Part shown: positions 51,765-62,869 of the stretch, piece after piece
How the letters are laid out: each line of letters opens with the position of its first letter
Numbering within the stretch: the stretch's first letter is position 1
Origin: Enterobacter wuhouensis
GTDB taxonomy: Bacteria; Pseudomonadota; Gammaproteobacteria; Enterobacterales; Enterobacteriaceae
Direction: 5' to 3'
Length of the DNA stretch: 64,000 nucleotides
Assembly (NCBI RefSeq): GCF_004331265.1
Contig: NZ_SJOO01000004.1
Location: forward strand, 62,001 to 126,000
The notes under the pieces: model-generated
Told to the model about the DNA's origin: nothing
The model's input: the letters and a program-made list of their open reading frames with translations, nothing else
Database searches by the model: none
Position numbers and translations under genes: made by a program

Positions 51765-51786
51765 CCCCTCTCCGCCCGGAGAGGGG
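51765..51786 (+). terminator. Palindrome after nadC
   Basis: A 9-bp stem, CCCCTCTCC with GGAGAGGGG, GCCC loop, then AATTT. Its core resembles the palindromic head of the dispersed repeats at 2278 and 30976, but the GGGGTGAGGGCATCAGG tail is missing. Confidence 0.6.
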
Positions 51787-51930
51787 AATTTCAGCCCCGC
51801 TCGCAGATTTGATGTCCTGCACTGCAACCCCGCAATAAATCCCTGAAAACCGCTTCACGATTCTATTTTTGCCCCTCGTACCTGCCGCCTCTCGCTGCCA
51901 GAGTAGCGCCACGTAAACCGAGGAGCAGTT

Positions 51931-52368
51931 ATGAACAGACAACAAGGATTCACACTCATTGAGCTGATGGTCGTCATCGGCATTATTGCCATCCTGAGCG
52001 CCATTGGCGTACCCGCCTACCAGAACTACCTGCGAAAAGCGGCATTGACCGATATGCTGCAAACCTTCATTCCCTATCGCACGGCTATTGAACTTTGCGC
52101 CCTGGATCACGGCGGCGTAGCGAGCTGTGACGGCGGCAGTAACGGTATTCCTTCTCCAACAACCACGCGATATGTCTCAGGAATGAGCGTGACACAAGGC
52201 GTTGTAACCCTGACCGGCCAGGAGAGCCTCAACGGGCTTGAGGTGGTCATGACGCCACAGTGGAACGACGGCAACGGCATGACGGGCTGGACGCGCAGCT
52301 GCAATATCAGCAACGACAGCGCGCTCAAGCAGGCCTGCGAAGACGTCTTCCGCTTTAACGATATCTGA
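51931..52368 (+). CDS. ppdD: Type IV major prepilin PpdD
   Basis: 145 aa. Class IVa prepilin leader MNRQQG cut before FTLIELMVVIGIIAILSAIG, with the essential Glu5 of the mature protein, then a pilin head with Cys in ELCALD, ASCDGG, RSCNIS and QACEDV, giving two likely disulfides. First of the ppdD-hofB-hofC group; other pilus genes would be elsewhere. ATG 51931 has GAGGAG upstream. Confidence 0.95.
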   Translation: MNRQQGFTLIELMVVIGIIAILSAIGVPAYQNYLRKAALTDMLQTFIPYRTAIELCALDHGGVASCDGGSNGIPSPTTTRYVSGMSVTQGVVTLTGQESLNGLEVVMTPQWNDGNGMTGWTRSCNISNDSALKQACEDVFRFNDI

Positions 52369-52379
52369 CGGGAGGCACG

Positions 52380-53762
52380 ATGAATTCAGAACAACTTGTC
52401 GCCCTGTGCCAGCGCCATCACTCCCTGCTGCTCACCAGCGATACCGACATGATTAGCATCGCCGTGGCGGGCAAGCCCTCATCGGAACTGATGGAAGCCC
52501 TGCGCTTCGCCACTCAAAAGCGTATTGATATTGAGTGCTGGAGTGCCGAACGCATGGAAAAACATCGGCAGATGGCAATGCAAACGCATTTGCCGGTTGT
52601 AACGGCGGCACATTCAGCGGTGGATATCCTCAATCACACGCTGCAGCAGGCGATAAACCAGCGCGCATCGGACATCCACATTGAACCAATGGAACACGCC
52701 TGTCATATCCGCTTGCGTGTTGACGGCGTGCTTTGCCCTCAGCCCCCGCTTACCGCCGCGCTGGCAGCAACGCTCAGCGCCCGCTTAAAAGTACTAGGGA
52801 ATCTGGATATTGCCGAACGCCGCCTACCGCAGGACGGACAGTTTACGGTGGAGCTGGCAAACGAATCCGTCTCCTTTCGTATCGCGACACTCCCGTGCAG
52901 CGGCGGGGAGAAGATTGTTCTGCGCCTGCTCCATCAGGTTCAACAGGCGCTGGAACCCGCAAAGCTGGGGATGAGCCCCGAGCAGCTGAGCCGTTTTACC
53001 GAGGTACTCCATCAGCCGCAGGGGTTGATTCTGGTAACAGGGCCGACGGGCAGCGGTAAAACCGTCACGCTCTACAGCGCGCTGCAGGCCCGCAATACGC
53101 CTGACGTTAATATCTGCAGCGTGGAAGATCCGATTGAGATCCCGCTTGCCGGACTGAACCAGACGCAGATCAATCCCCGATCGGGATTAACCTTCCAGAG
53201 CGTGCTGCGGGCGCTGCTTCGTCAGGATCCCGATATCATTATGGTGGGCGAAATCCGCGACGGCGAAACGGCAGAGATTGCTATTAACGCTGCGCAGACC
53301 GGGCATCTGGTGTTGTCGACCCTGCATACCAATTCGACGGCTGAAACATTGATTCGCCTGCAGCAAATGGGCGTGGCACGCTGGATGATCTCCTCTGCGC
53401 TTTCAATGGTCATCGCCCAAAGGCTGGTGCGCCGCCTGTGCCCACACTGCCGACAGGAAACCCAGGAGCGAACGGAGTTGCCGCATTCGGTCTGGTCCCG
53501 CCGGCTTCCACGCTGGCAACCTGCAGGCTGCGACCGCTGCTATCACGGGTTTTATGGTCGCGTGGCCATTTTTGAAGTGCTCACCATCGACAACCCCCTC
53601 CGGCAGGCCATCGCCAGTGGGGCAAGTATCGAAGTGATAGAAGACAGCGCCCGCCAGGCTGGAATGACCTCACTGTTTGAACATGGCTGCATGGCCGTTG
53701 AGCAAGGGCTCACCACGCTTGAAGAGTTGCTGCGCGTACTGGGCATGCCCGATGGCTGCTAA
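52380..53762 (+). CDS. hofB: Type IV pilus assembly ATPase HofB (GspE/PilB-like)
   Basis: 460 aa hexameric ATPase for pilus extension. Walker A GPTGSGKT (about 220), Asp box (NICSVEDPIE), Walker B (PDIIMVGEIRDGETA) and His box (LSTLHTNSTAET) are present. A zinc-type motif CPHC...CDRC lies near 355-385. 11 bases after ppdD; overlaps hofC by 11 bases. Confidence 0.94.
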   Translation: MNSEQLVALCQRHHSLLLTSDTDMISIAVAGKPSSELMEALRFATQKRIDIECWSAERMEKHRQMAMQTHLPVVTAAHSAVDILNHTLQQAINQRASDIHIEPMEHACHIRLRVDGVLCPQPPLTAALAATLSARLKVLGNLDIAERRLPQDGQFTVELANESVSFRIATLPCSGGEKIVLRLLHQVQQALEPAKLGMSPEQLSRFTEVLHQPQGLILVTGPTGSGKTVTLYSALQARNTPDVNICSVEDPIEIPLAGLNQTQINPRSGLTFQSVLRALLRQDPDIIMVGEIRDGETAEIAINAAQTGHLVLSTLHTNSTAETLIRLQQMGVARWMISSALSMVIAQRLVRRLCPHCRQETQERTELPHSVWSRRLPRWQPAGCDRCYHGFYGRVAIFEVLTIDNPLRQAIASGASIEVIEDSARQAGMTSLFEHGCMAVEQGLTTLEELLRVLGMPDGC

Positions 53763-54936
53763 TCAACTCTGGCGCTGGCGCGCGCTGTCCGCCGAAGGAG
53801 ATTCGCTGTCCGGAACGCTCTGGGCTACCGATCGGGAAGCGGCCTTTGCCGGGCTAATGCTCAAAGGCCTTCACCCTATTATGCTCAACCGCTGTTCACC
53901 GCAGCGGCGCTGGCGGCCCGAGCACTGCTACGAAATGTTTCGCCAGCTCGCCACGCTGCTGCAGGCTGGCCTGACGTTATCTCACAGCCTGCAGATGCTG
54001 GCGGAGCAGCATCCGATGAAGCAGTGGCAGGCATTGCTGCAACGCTTTTCCGACGACCTTAGCGAAGGGTGTGCCTTCTCGGAGGCGCTGAAGAAGTGGC
54101 CGAATGTGTTCAGCCCGCTCTATGTTTCAATGGTTAAAACCGGCGAGCTGACGGGGAATCTTGAGGCGTGCTGCCGCCAGCTGGCAGAACAACAAAAGTC
54201 CCAGCTGCTGCTTGGTGCGAAGGTGAAAAAAGCGCTGCGCTATCCGGCGATCATCCTGACGCTGGCCATCCTCGTGGTGCTGGCAATGGTCACGCTGGTG
54301 CTGCCGGAATTCGCGGCTATCTACAAAACCTTTAACACACCGCTCCCCCTGTTAACGCAGATGGTCATGGGGTTGGCGTCATTCCTTCAGTCGTACGGCT
54401 TAGCGCTTTTCGCTGCGCTGCTTGTTCCGATTGCCGTGATATACCGTCAGCGGCAGCACCCCCGCTGGCAGCGTTTCCTGCTGCACGTGCCGGTTACAGG
54501 AGCGCTGGCAAGGGGGCAAATGCTGGGGCGTATCTTCACCGTGTTATCACTAACGCAGCATGCAGGTATTGCCTTTTTACAGGGGCTGGAGAGCGCAGAA
54601 GAGACCGTCGACAGCCCATACTGGCAAGGGATACTCCAAAAGATCAGAGAGGATATTGAAAAGGGCTTACCCGTCTGGTCATCCTTCCAGAAGGCGGCAG
54701 TCTTTACGCCGCTTTGTATCCAGCTGATTAGAACAGGAGAAATCTCGGGGGCGCTGGATATCATGCTGGAGAATCTTGCTCGTCACCACACAGAGCAAAC
54801 CTTTCAGCAGGCCGATAGCCTGGCGGCGCTTCTGGAGCCCTTACTGTTGATTGTGACGGGCGCGATCGTTGGCACTCTGGTTGTCGCCATGTATCTGCCA
54901 ATTTTTCATCTGGGGGATGCGATGAGTGCGGGATAG
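53752..54936 (+). CDS. hofC: Type IV pilus inner membrane platform protein HofC
   Basis: 394 aa GspF/PilC-type protein with two GspF domains and three membrane segments (IILTLAILVVLAMVTLVLPEF; YGLALFAALLVPIAVI; PLLLIVTGAIVGTLVVAMYL). It links the HofB ATPase to the pilin. ATG 53752 (MAANQLWRW) overlaps the end of hofB; an in-frame codon at 53677 is rejected because it would extend into hofB. Confidence 0.94.
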   Translation: MAANQLWRWRALSAEGDSLSGTLWATDREAAFAGLMLKGLHPIMLNRCSPQRRWRPEHCYEMFRQLATLLQAGLTLSHSLQMLAEQHPMKQWQALLQRFSDDLSEGCAFSEALKKWPNVFSPLYVSMVKTGELTGNLEACCRQLAEQQKSQLLLGAKVKKALRYPAIILTLAILVVLAMVTLVLPEFAAIYKTFNTPLPLLTQMVMGLASFLQSYGLALFAALLVPIAVIYRQRQHPRWQRFLLHVPVTGALARGQMLGRIFTVLSLTQHAGIAFLQGLESAEETVDSPYWQGILQKIREDIEKGLPVWSSFQKAAVFTPLCIQLIRTGEISGALDIMLENLARHHTEQTFQQADSLAALLEPLLLIVTGAIVGTLVVAMYLPIFHLGDAMSAG

Positions 54937-54947
54937 TGCTGAATAGT

Positions 54948-54971
54948 GCTGGCGCACGGGCGTGCGCCAGC
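54948..54971. terminator. Shared terminator of hofC and guaC
   Basis: A perfect 10-bp stem, GCTGGCGCAC with GTGCGCCAGC, and a 4-base loop between convergent genes. T-tracts are poor on both sides. Confidence 0.7.
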
Positions 54972-54979
54972 AAGAGCCA

Positions 54980-56023
54980 TTACAGGCTATTGAATACGCG
55001 GTTTTCCTGCTCCTGAACGCGGATAAACGTTGTGCGTTTCGTCAGCTCTTTCAGGCGAGATGCGCCAACGTAGGTGCAGGCGGAGCGCAAGCCGCCGAGA
55101 ACGTCACGCGCCGTATTTTCGACCGGGCCGCGCAGCGGCAGCTTCACGGTTTTACCTTCGGCCGCGCGGTATTTTGCCACGCCACCCACGTGACGCGTCA
55201 TCGCGGATTCAGAGCTCATGCCGTAGAACAGCATAAATTTCTCGCCGTTCTCCTCAACCACGGTGCCGCCGCTCTCTTCGTGACCGGCCAGCATACCGCC
55301 GAGCATAACGAAGTCTGCGCCGCCGCCAAAGGCTTTCGCAACATCGCCCGGCATGGTGCAACCACCATCGCTGATGATCTGACCGCCCAGACCATGCGCC
55401 GCATCGGCACACTCAATCACGGCGGACAGCTGCGGATAACCAACGCCTGTTTTCACGCGCGTGGTGCATACGGAGCCCGGGCCGATCCCTACCTTCACGA
55501 TATCTGCACCGGACAGAATCAGCTCTTCACACATTTCCCCGGTCACCACGTTGCCCGCAATGATGGTTTTGGTCGGCCAGGCTTTGCGCGCCTTGCTGAC
55601 GAACTGCACAAAGTGCTCAGAATAACCATTCGCCACGTCAATGCAGACAAAGCTCAGCGCCGGGTTCGCGTTCAGGATCTGTTTGGTTTTCTCGAAATCC
55701 GCATCGGATGTACCGGTTGACACCATCACGTGCTTCACCACGTCTGCAGATGCAGAGGCGATAAACGCGTTCCACTCTTCCGGCGTGTAGTGTTTGTGCA
55801 CAGCGGTAAGCACATCAAATTTCGCCAGCGCGGTTGCCATCTCGAAGGTCCCGACGGTATCCATGTTAGCGGCGATGATCGGCACGCCAGACCAGGTCTG
55901 ACCGGAATGTTTAAAGGTGAATTGACGTTCGAGTTCAACGTCTGAGCGACTTTTCAGTGTAGAGCGTTTAGGGCGGATAAGAACGTCTTTGAAACCTAAC
56001 TTCAGATCTTCTTCGATACGCAT
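54980..56023 (-). CDS. guaC: GMP reductase
   Basis: 347 aa enzyme that converts GMP to IMP with NADPH. Catalytic Cys186 lies in [14 protein letters not shown]-barrel family of IMP dehydrogenase but without CBS domains. A 228-bp gap separates it from coaE on the other strand. Confidence 0.97.
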   Translation of the reverse strand: MRIEEDLKLGFKDVLIRPKRSTLKSRSDVELERQFTFKHSGQTWSGVPIIAANMDTVGTFEMATALAKFDVLTAVHKHYTPEEWNAFIASASADVVKHVMVSTGTSDADFEKTKQILNANPALSFVCIDVANGYSEHFVQFVSKARKAWPTKTIIAGNVVTGEMCEELILSGADIVKVGIGPGSVCTTRVKTGVGYPQLSAVIECADAAHGLGGQIISDGGCTMPGDVAKAFGGGADFVMLGGMLAGHEESGGTVVEENGEKFMLFYGMSSESAMTRHVGGVAKYRAAEGKTVKLPLRGPVENTARDVLGGLRSACTYVGASRLKELTKRTTFIRVQEQENRVFNSL

Positions 56024-56251
56024 GTGCGGATTCCTGGGGTTAGAGGCAAATTTATTAAAAGCACAACTCCAGTGACGCTATCATACGCACTAAAACCTGC
56101 TCCGCAAGACTGCGAAATTCTCTTTTTTTACGCTACAATCCTATAAATTTACCTGGTAAAAAGCAGGTAATGAGAGCTAAACATTTGTGGACGCATGTTT
56201 AAATTTTAAGCAACTGATTTTACTAATGAATAATTCCCAGGATTTGATTTA

Positions 56252-56872
56252 ATGGGGTATATCGTCGCATTAACCGGCGGCATCGGTAGTGGTAAAAGCA
56301 CCGTTGCGGACGCGTTTTCTCGTCTGGGCATCACGATTATTGATGCCGATATCATTGCCCGTCAGGTGGTAGAGCCAGATTCACCCGCACTGCAGGCCAT
56401 CGAGACGCATTTTGGTCAGCTAATCCTCAACGCGGACGGCACGCTCAATCGCCGTCAGCTTCGCCAATGTATTTTTTCTGATTCTGCAGAAAAGGTCTGG
56501 CTTAATGCCCTGCTCCACCCCATTATCCATCAGGAAACTCAGCGTCAGATTGCCGCCGCGCGCTCGCCTTATGTGCTCTGGGTGGTTCCGCTGCTGGTAG
56601 AAAATCAGCTGCAGAATAAAGCCGATAGGGTTTTGGTCATTGATGTTGCCCCCGAAACGCAGATCCAGCGGACCGTGGCGCGCGACCATGTCTCACGTGA
56701 ACATGCAGAACAGATCCTAGCCGCACAGGCCACGCGCGCTCAGCGCCTTGCCGTTGCGGATGATGTTATTGATAATAACGGCGCACCAGATGCGATTGCA
56801 TCGGATGTTGCCCGTCTGCACGAGCAGTATCTGACGCTCGCCGCGCAGGCCGTTGCACAGGAAAAACCATAA
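56252..56872 (+). CDS. coaE: Dephospho-CoA kinase
   Basis: 206 aa last enzyme of CoA synthesis. P-loop GGIGSGKST at residues 8-16, then [12 protein letters not shown] of the family. With panB-panC-panD it makes a second CoA-pathway site in this window. Its stop overlaps the zapD ATG by one base. Confidence 0.97.
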   Translation: MGYIVALTGGIGSGKSTVADAFSRLGITIIDADIIARQVVEPDSPALQAIETHFGQLILNADGTLNRRQLRQCIFSDSAEKVWLNALLHPIIHQETQRQIAAARSPYVLWVVPLLVENQLQNKADRVLVIDVAPETQIQRTVARDHVSREHAEQILAAQATRAQRLAVADDVIDNNGAPDAIASDVARLHEQYLTLAAQAVAQEKP

Positions 56873-57615
56873 TGTCGACCCATATCCTTTTTGAGCACCC
56901 GCTTAACGAAAAAATGCGTACCTGGCTGCGCATCGAGTTTCTTATTCAACAGCTTTCGCAGCAGCTGCCCGTCAACGACCACGCCGCTGCACTGCATTTT
57001 TTCCGCAACGTTGGCGACCTGCTGGATGTGATTGAACGTGGTGATGTTCGCACTGAATTGCTGAAAGAACTGGAACGCCAGCAGCGTAAGCTGCAGGCCT
57101 GGACAGAGGTGCCGGGCGTTGACCAAAGCCGCATCGATTCGCTGCGTCAGCAGCTGAAAAACAGCAGCACGGTTCTGATGGCAGCTCCGCGAGTCGGGCA
57201 ATTTTTGCGCGAAGACCGTCTGATCGGCCTGGTGCGCCAGCGTCTCAGTATTCCTGGCGGCTGCTGCAGCTTCGATCTGCCAACCCTTCACATGTGGCTG
57301 CATATGCCACAGGCTCAGCGTGACGCGCAGGTGAACAGCTGGATGGCAAGCCTGGAGCCGATGAACCAGACGCTTACGCTGATCCTCGATCTGATCCGTA
57401 ACTCAGCCCCGTTCCGCAAACAAACCAGCCTGAATGGTTTCTATCAGGACAACGGTGACGATGCCGATCTGCTGCGTCTTAACCTGTCCCTTGGTGAACA
57501 GCTTTACCCGCAAATCTCCGGGCATAAGAGCCGCTTTGCGATTCGCTTTATGCCGCTGGACAGCGAAAATGGCACCGTGCCGGAACGCCTCGATTTTGAA
57601 CTGGCCTGCTGTTAA
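56872..57615 (+). CDS. zapD: Cell division protein ZapD
   Basis: 247 aa FtsZ-binding protein that bundles FtsZ filaments at the Z-ring. Helical N-terminal half and beta C-terminal half, as in E. coli ZapD. Coupled to coaE by a stop-start overlap (TAATG) and followed by yacG. Confidence 0.96.
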   Translation: MSTHILFEHPLNEKMRTWLRIEFLIQQLSQQLPVNDHAAALHFFRNVGDLLDVIERGDVRTELLKELERQQRKLQAWTEVPGVDQSRIDSLRQQLKNSSTVLMAAPRVGQFLREDRLIGLVRQRLSIPGGCCSFDLPTLHMWLHMPQAQRDAQVNSWMASLEPMNQTLTLILDLIRNSAPFRKQTSLNGFYQDNGDDADLLRLNLSLGEQLYPQISGHKSRFAIRFMPLDSENGTVPERLDFELACC

Positions 57616-57624
57616 GGAGTGCCG

Positions 57625-57819
57625 ATGTCTGACGTAACCACCGTAAACTGCCCAACCTGCGGCAAAACCGTCGTCTGGGGCGAAGTAAGTCCGTTTCGCC
57701 CATTCTGCTGTAAACGCTGCCAGCTCATTGACCTGGGCGAATGGGCGGCGGAAGAGAAGCGCATTCCGAGCGAAGGCGATCTCTCGGACAGCGATGACTG
57801 GAGCGAAGAGCAGCGTTAG
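57625..57819 (+). CDS. yacG: DNA gyrase inhibitor YacG
   Basis: 64 aa zinc-finger protein (CPTC...CCKRC) that in E. coli binds GyrB and inhibits gyrase. Acidic C-terminal tail. ATG 57625 has AAGGAG upstream; the in-frame codon at 57619 is too close to that site. Third gene of coaE-zapD-yacG. Confidence 0.95.
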   Translation: MSDVTTVNCPTCGKTVVWGEVSPFRPFCCKRCQLIDLGEWAAEEKRIPSEGDLSDSDDWSEEQR

Positions 57820-57830
57820 TGTTTAAAACC

Positions 57831-57857
57831 TGCTGGCGCTTCGCCTGGCAGGCCTAC
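57831..57857. repeat. Degenerate REP-like unit between yacG and mutT
   Basis: TGCTGGCGCTTCGCCTGGCA then GGCCTAC resembles a REP unit with altered head bases. It lies between convergent genes and overlaps the mutT stop codon. Confidence 0.55.
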
Positions 57858-58246
57858 GGTTTGCCCGTCAGCCGGGAAATGACGGGCGCATTTGCCGGAG
57901 GGAATTTTTCGGCATCACTCGCATGAAGTGAAACCCAGCCGCCCGGCTGCCCCTCTTTTCCCCAGGGTTCACCTTCCCAGCTTTCCACTAGCCAGAACCA
58001 CAGCGTAATGTGACGATCCGGAAACTGGTATTCCAGCTTATCGAACAGCGTTGCGCCAAGCGGGATGATACCCACCTCTTCCTGAAGTTCACGAACCAGC
58101 GCCTGTTCCGGCGTTTCATCTGCTTCGATTTTCCCGCCAGGGAACTCCCACTTGTTCGCCATATGGGCGTCGGCGGCGCGTTGCGTAATGAAGATTTGGT
58201 TCTGCGGATTGCGAATAATCCCGACGGCGATTTGCAGTGTTTTCAT
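57854..58246 (-). CDS. mutT: 8-oxo-dGTP diphosphatase MutT
   Basis: 130 aa Nudix enzyme that clears oxidised dGTP and prevents A-to-C changes. The Nudix box GGKIEADE...RELQEEVGI is complete (residues 37-60). Downstream of secA, separated by a terminator. Confidence 0.97.
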   Translation of the reverse strand: MKTLQIAVGIIRNPQNQIFITQRAADAHMANKWEFPGGKIEADETPEQALVRELQEEVGIIPLGATLFDKLEYQFPDRHITLWFWLVESWEGEPWGKEGQPGGWVSLHASDAEKFPPANAPVISRLTGKP

Positions 58247-58266
58247 ATTGTCACGTCCATAAAAAA

Positions 58267-58284
58267 GGCGCAGATTTCTGCGCC
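58267..58284 (-). terminator. Hairpin between secA and mutT
   Basis: A 7-bp stem, GGCGCAG with CTGCGCC, flanked by A4 and T4 so that the stem can extend; T-run on the minus strand. Confidence 0.82.
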
Positions 58285-58303
58285 TTTTCGATTTGTTAAC
58301 GTT

Positions 58304-61009
58304 TTAGCTCAGACGGCCGTGGCACGCCTTGTATTTTTTACCGGAGCCGCATGGGCAGGGATCGTTACGCCCTACTTTACGATCGCCAGTCTGCGCGGCA
58401 ATCGCCTCTGCAGCTTCGCTTTCGTCGGTCTGGTGGCTCAGCTGTTGCATCTGCGCCAGACGCTCAGCTTCTTCACGACGCTGCTGCTCCATCGCTTCCA
58501 CTTCTTCCGGCATACGTACCTGAACTTTGCTCAGGGTGCTGATCACTTCATACTTCAGCGATTCCAGCATAGCAGCAAACATGGAGAAGGATTCACGCTT
58601 GTACTCCTGCTTCGGATCTTTCTGCGCATAGCCGCGCAGGTGGATACCCTGACGCAGGTAGTCCATCGCTGCCAGGTGCTCTTTCCACAGGGAATCGAGC
58701 GTCTGCAGCATCACGCCTTTTTCGAAGTGACGCATCATCTCTGCGCCAACGACCTCTTCCTTACGCTTGTAGACTTCCAGCGCGTTTTCGAAGATACGCT
58801 CACGCAGGGTTTCTTCGTGCAGCTCGGGCTCTTTGTCCAGCCACTCTTTGATTGGCAGATCGAGGTCGAAGTCGTTTTTCAGACGTTCCTGCAGGCCTTC
58901 GATATCCCACATTTCTTCCAGTGACTGCGGAGGAATATGCGCATCGATAGTGGCTTTGAACACGTCCTCGCGGATGCTGTTGATGGTTTCGCTTACGTCA
59001 GACACGTCCAGCAGTTCGTTACGCTGGGTGTAGATCGCGCGACGCTGATCGTTAGCTACGTCATCATATTCCAGCAGCTGTTTACGAATATCGAAGTTGC
59101 GGCTTTCCACTTTACGCTGTGCGTTAGCAATCGCCTTGGTGACCCACGGGTGCTCAATAGCTTCGCCTGGCTTCATACCCAGCTTACGCATCATGCCGGA
59201 AACACGGTCAGAGGCGAAAATACGCATCAGCGCATCTTCCATAGACAGGTAGAAGCGGGAAGAACCGGCATCACCCTGACGACCCGCACGGCCGCGCAGC
59301 TGGTTATCGATACGACGTGATTCGTGGCGCTCGGTACCAATGATGTGCAGACCACCGGATGCCAGAACGGCGTCGTGGCGGACCTGCCAGTCAGCTTTGA
59401 TCTGCGCGATCTGCTCTGGGGTTGGGTTTTCCAGCTCGGCGACTTCCGCCTGCCAGCTGCCGCCCAGCATAATATCGGTACCACGACCCGCCATGTTGGT
59501 AGCGATGGTCACCGCGCCCGGATAGCCCGCCTGCGCAACGATATCTGCTTCTTTGGCGTGGAACTTGGCGTTCAGAACGTTGTGCTTGATGCCCGCTTTG
59601 GTCAGCTCGTGAGAAACCACTTCGGATTTCTCAATGGAGATAGTACCCACCAGCACCGGCTGGCCTGCCGCGGTGCGATCGCGAATGTCCTCAATGATCG
59701 CCTGAATTTTTTCCGCTTCGGTCATGTAGACCAGATCCGGCATATCCTTACGGATCATCGGGCGGTTGGTTGGAACAACTACGGTATCCAGTTTGTAAAT
59801 AGAGCTGAATTCAAACGCTTCGGTATCGGCAGTACCCGTCATCCCTGCCAGCTTCTCGTACAGGCGGAAGTAGTTCTGGAAGGTGATGGATGCCAGCGTC
59901 TGGTTTTCGTTTTGAATATCAACGCCTTCTTTGGCCTCAACCGCCTGGTGCAGGCCGTCTGACCAGCGACGCCCCTGCATGGTACGGCCGGTGTGTTCAT
60001 CAACGATGATAACTTCACCGTCCTTCACGATGTAGTCAACGTCGCGGGTGAACAGCGCGTGAGCGCGCAGCGCTGCCGTTACGTGGTGCATCAGCATAAT
60101 GTTGCTCGGGGAGTAAAGTGACTCACCCTCTTCCATGATGCCCTGAGCCACCAGCAGTTCTTCAATCTGAACCAGGCCGCGTTCGGTCAGGTTTACCTGG
60201 CGCGCTTTTTCATCAACGGAGAAGTGGCCTTCGCCCTGGAAGGTGTCGGAGTCTTCTTTCTCCTGGCGCAGCAGGTGAGGAATGATTTTGTCGACTTTAC
60301 GATACATCTCGGAGCTGTCTTCAGCCGGGCCGGAGATAATCAGCGGGGTACGCGCTTCATCGATCAGGATGGAGTCCACCTCATCCACCAGCGCATAGTG
60401 CAGCTTACGCTGAACGCGTTCTTCTGGGCTGAACGCCATGTTGTCGCGCAGGTAGTCGAAGCCGTATTCGTTGTTGGTACCGTAGGTGATGTCCGCGTTA
60501 TAGGCTTCTCGCTTGGCGGGCGCCGGCAGGCCGGACATGTTAATACCCACGGTCATGCCGAGGAATTCGAACAGTGGACGGTTGTTTTCGGCGTCACGCT
60601 GCGCCAGATAGTCGTTGACGGTAACGACGTGAACGCCTTTACCGGTCAGGGCGTTCAGGTACGCCGGCAGCGTTGCGGTCAGGGTTTTACCTTCACCGGT
60701 ACGCATTTCCGCGATGCAGCGCTCGTTGAGCACCATGCCGCCCAGCAGCTGCACGTCGAAGTGGCGCATGCCGAAGACGCGCTTGCTCGCTTCACGCACA
60801 ACGGCAAAGGCTTCCGGGATCAGGCTTTCTAAGGTTTCGCCTTTTTCCAGACGCGCACGGAACTCCGCAGTTTTGGCCTTCAGCTCGTCATCAGACAGCT
60901 TCTCCATCGCGGGTTCCATACCGTTGATGACGGTGACGGCTTTACGCATGCGGCGCAGGGTACGATCGTTACGACTACCAAAAACTTTGGTTAATAATTT
61001 GATTAGCAT
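58304..61009 (-). CDS. secA: Preprotein translocase ATPase SecA
   Basis: 901 aa motor of the Sec pathway. Walker A MRTGEGKT (102-109), [14 protein letters not shown] (about 209), helicase motif QRAGRQGD-like block [10 protein letters not shown], and the C-terminal zinc tail [13 protein letters not shown] that binds SecB. Sits 59 bases after secM; its translation start is controlled by SecM arrest. Confidence 0.98.
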   Translation of the reverse strand: MLIKLLTKVFGSRNDRTLRRMRKAVTVINGMEPAMEKLSDDELKAKTAEFRARLEKGETLESLIPEAFAVVREASKRVFGMRHFDVQLLGGMVLNERCIAEMRTGEGKTLTATLPAYLNALTGKGVHVVTVNDYLAQRDAENNRPLFEFLGMTVGINMSGLPAPAKREAYNADITYGTNNEYGFDYLRDNMAFSPEERVQRKLHYALVDEVDSILIDEARTPLIISGPAEDSSEMYRKVDKIIPHLLRQEKEDSDTFQGEGHFSVDEKARQVNLTERGLVQIEELLVAQGIMEEGESLYSPSNIMLMHHVTAALRAHALFTRDVDYIVKDGEVIIVDEHTGRTMQGRRWSDGLHQAVEAKEGVDIQNENQTLASITFQNYFRLYEKLAGMTGTADTEAFEFSSIYKLDTVVVPTNRPMIRKDMPDLVYMTEAEKIQAIIEDIRDRTAAGQPVLVGTISIEKSEVVSHELTKAGIKHNVLNAKFHAKEADIVAQAGYPGAVTIATNMAGRGTDIMLGGSWQAEVAELENPTPEQIAQIKADWQVRHDAVLASGGLHIIGTERHESRRIDNQLRGRAGRQGDAGSSRFYLSMEDALMRIFASDRVSGMMRKLGMKPGEAIEHPWVTKAIANAQRKVESRNFDIRKQLLEYDDVANDQRRAIYTQRNELLDVSDVSETINSIREDVFKATIDAHIPPQSLEEMWDIEGLQERLKNDFDLDLPIKEWLDKEPELHEETLRERIFENALEVYKRKEEVVGAEMMRHFEKGVMLQTLDSLWKEHLAAMDYLRQGIHLRGYAQKDPKQEYKRESFSMFAAMLESLKYEVISTLSKVQVRMPEEVEAMEQQRREEAERLAQMQQLSHQTDESEAAEAIAAQTGDRKVGRNDPCPCGSGKKYKACHGRLS

Positions 61010-61068
61010 AATAAATTCTCAAACGCCCCAAGTGGGCAGATAAATTAAGGTATTGAAAAAGCGTTAAT

Positions 61069-61572
61069 TTAGCTGAGGCGTTGTGGCCCGGCACGGATGC
61101 CGTGGACCTGGCTAATCCATGTCGAAATCGTGAAGGATGCGGGGGAGACAAACGCTGCTGGCGCTGTCTGGCGGACCGTGACAGGCGGCTGGCTATCCTG
61201 GGTAAGCAGCGCGTTGAGCGTATCCAGCAGGGCAAGGTGCTGCGCCTGAACCGGCAGCGTCTCTTCGGCTGCAGGCATGGCCTGCGGCGCCATGGCAAAG
61301 GACAGATGGCGAATAACCGTGCGGATAGCGTGCTGGTGCCAGTAATCAACCGAGAAGTTAGGACGGCGGTTGGCTTCAAGCAGTGCGAGGTTAGTAAAGT
61401 TAACCCGCGTGGTGAGATCGTGTTTGGACGTGGAGGTCTTCGTCGGTGTTGCGGCTTCAGCATTATTGCTGAGCGCAGGCAAGCCGAGGCTCGCCGCGAC
61501 CATCCCCAATAAGAGATGCGGCCAGAAGTAACGTCTGCCAAATTGTCGCCAGCGCGTCAGTATTCCGCTCAC
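61069..61572 (-). CDS. secM: Secretion monitor SecM
   Basis: 167 aa secreted regulator that stalls its own ribosome when secretion is slow, exposing the secA ribosome site. A long signal peptide covers residues 1-38, then a variable middle and the arrest motif at 147-163. The start is GTG at 61572 with GGAG upstream, as in E. coli; open frame up to 61698 is not protein-like. Confidence 0.95.
   Translation of the reverse strand: MSGILTRWRQFGRRYFWPHLLLGMVAASLGLPALSNNAEAATPTKTSTSKHDLTTRVNFTNLALLEANRRPNFSVDYWHQHAIRTVIRHLSFAMAPQAMPAAEETLPVQAQHLALLDTLNALLTQDSQPPVTVRQTAPAAFVSPASFTISTWISQVHGIRAGPQRLS
61084..61134 (-). other. SecM ribosome-arrest motif
   Basis: [17 protein letters not shown] at residues 147-163 fits F-x4-WI-x4-GIRAGP. 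Arg160 and Pro163, the key arrest residues, are kept, while four of the spacer positions differ from the E. coli FSTPVWISQAQGIRAGP. Confidence 0.92.
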
Positions 61573-61781
61573 TTGCTCCACCACATAAGCCAGCCTGTGC
61601 AGGCTGAGTTCAGATATTCTTTTTAGCGCCCAGATATTACCACTAAAGCCAATGTACATCAGCAGGAATGACGTAGTGCAGCAGGGAAAAACGGTCAAGA
61701 ATGCAGCTAACGCACAGATTTTCTTCGCATGACAGGCAACAGGAGGCGCAGGGACAAACTAATGAAGGATAGAAATAAAAA

Positions 61782-61825
61782 CGACTGGCCTTCCTGGTCG
61801 GAGAGAGTACCAGGTTAACCAGTCG
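61782..61825 (-). terminator. lpxC terminator
   Basis: Two-step hairpin: outer stem CGACTGG/CCAGTCG, inner CCTGG/CCAGG; on the minus strand TTTTTATTT follows. It lies 26 bases after the lpxC stop. The rest of the 278-bp gap to secM (to 61573) has no gene I can support. Confidence 0.78.
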
Positions 61826-61850
61826 ATTTTTTACGAAACGGCTTGAACCG

Positions 61851-62789
<939 letters not shown>

Positions 62790-62869
62790 CTATCCAACCG
62801 AGAGTGTATATCACTAACGGTGGGCCAGTTTAGCACAAAGAGCGCAAATCCCCAAATTCCAGCCAATTC

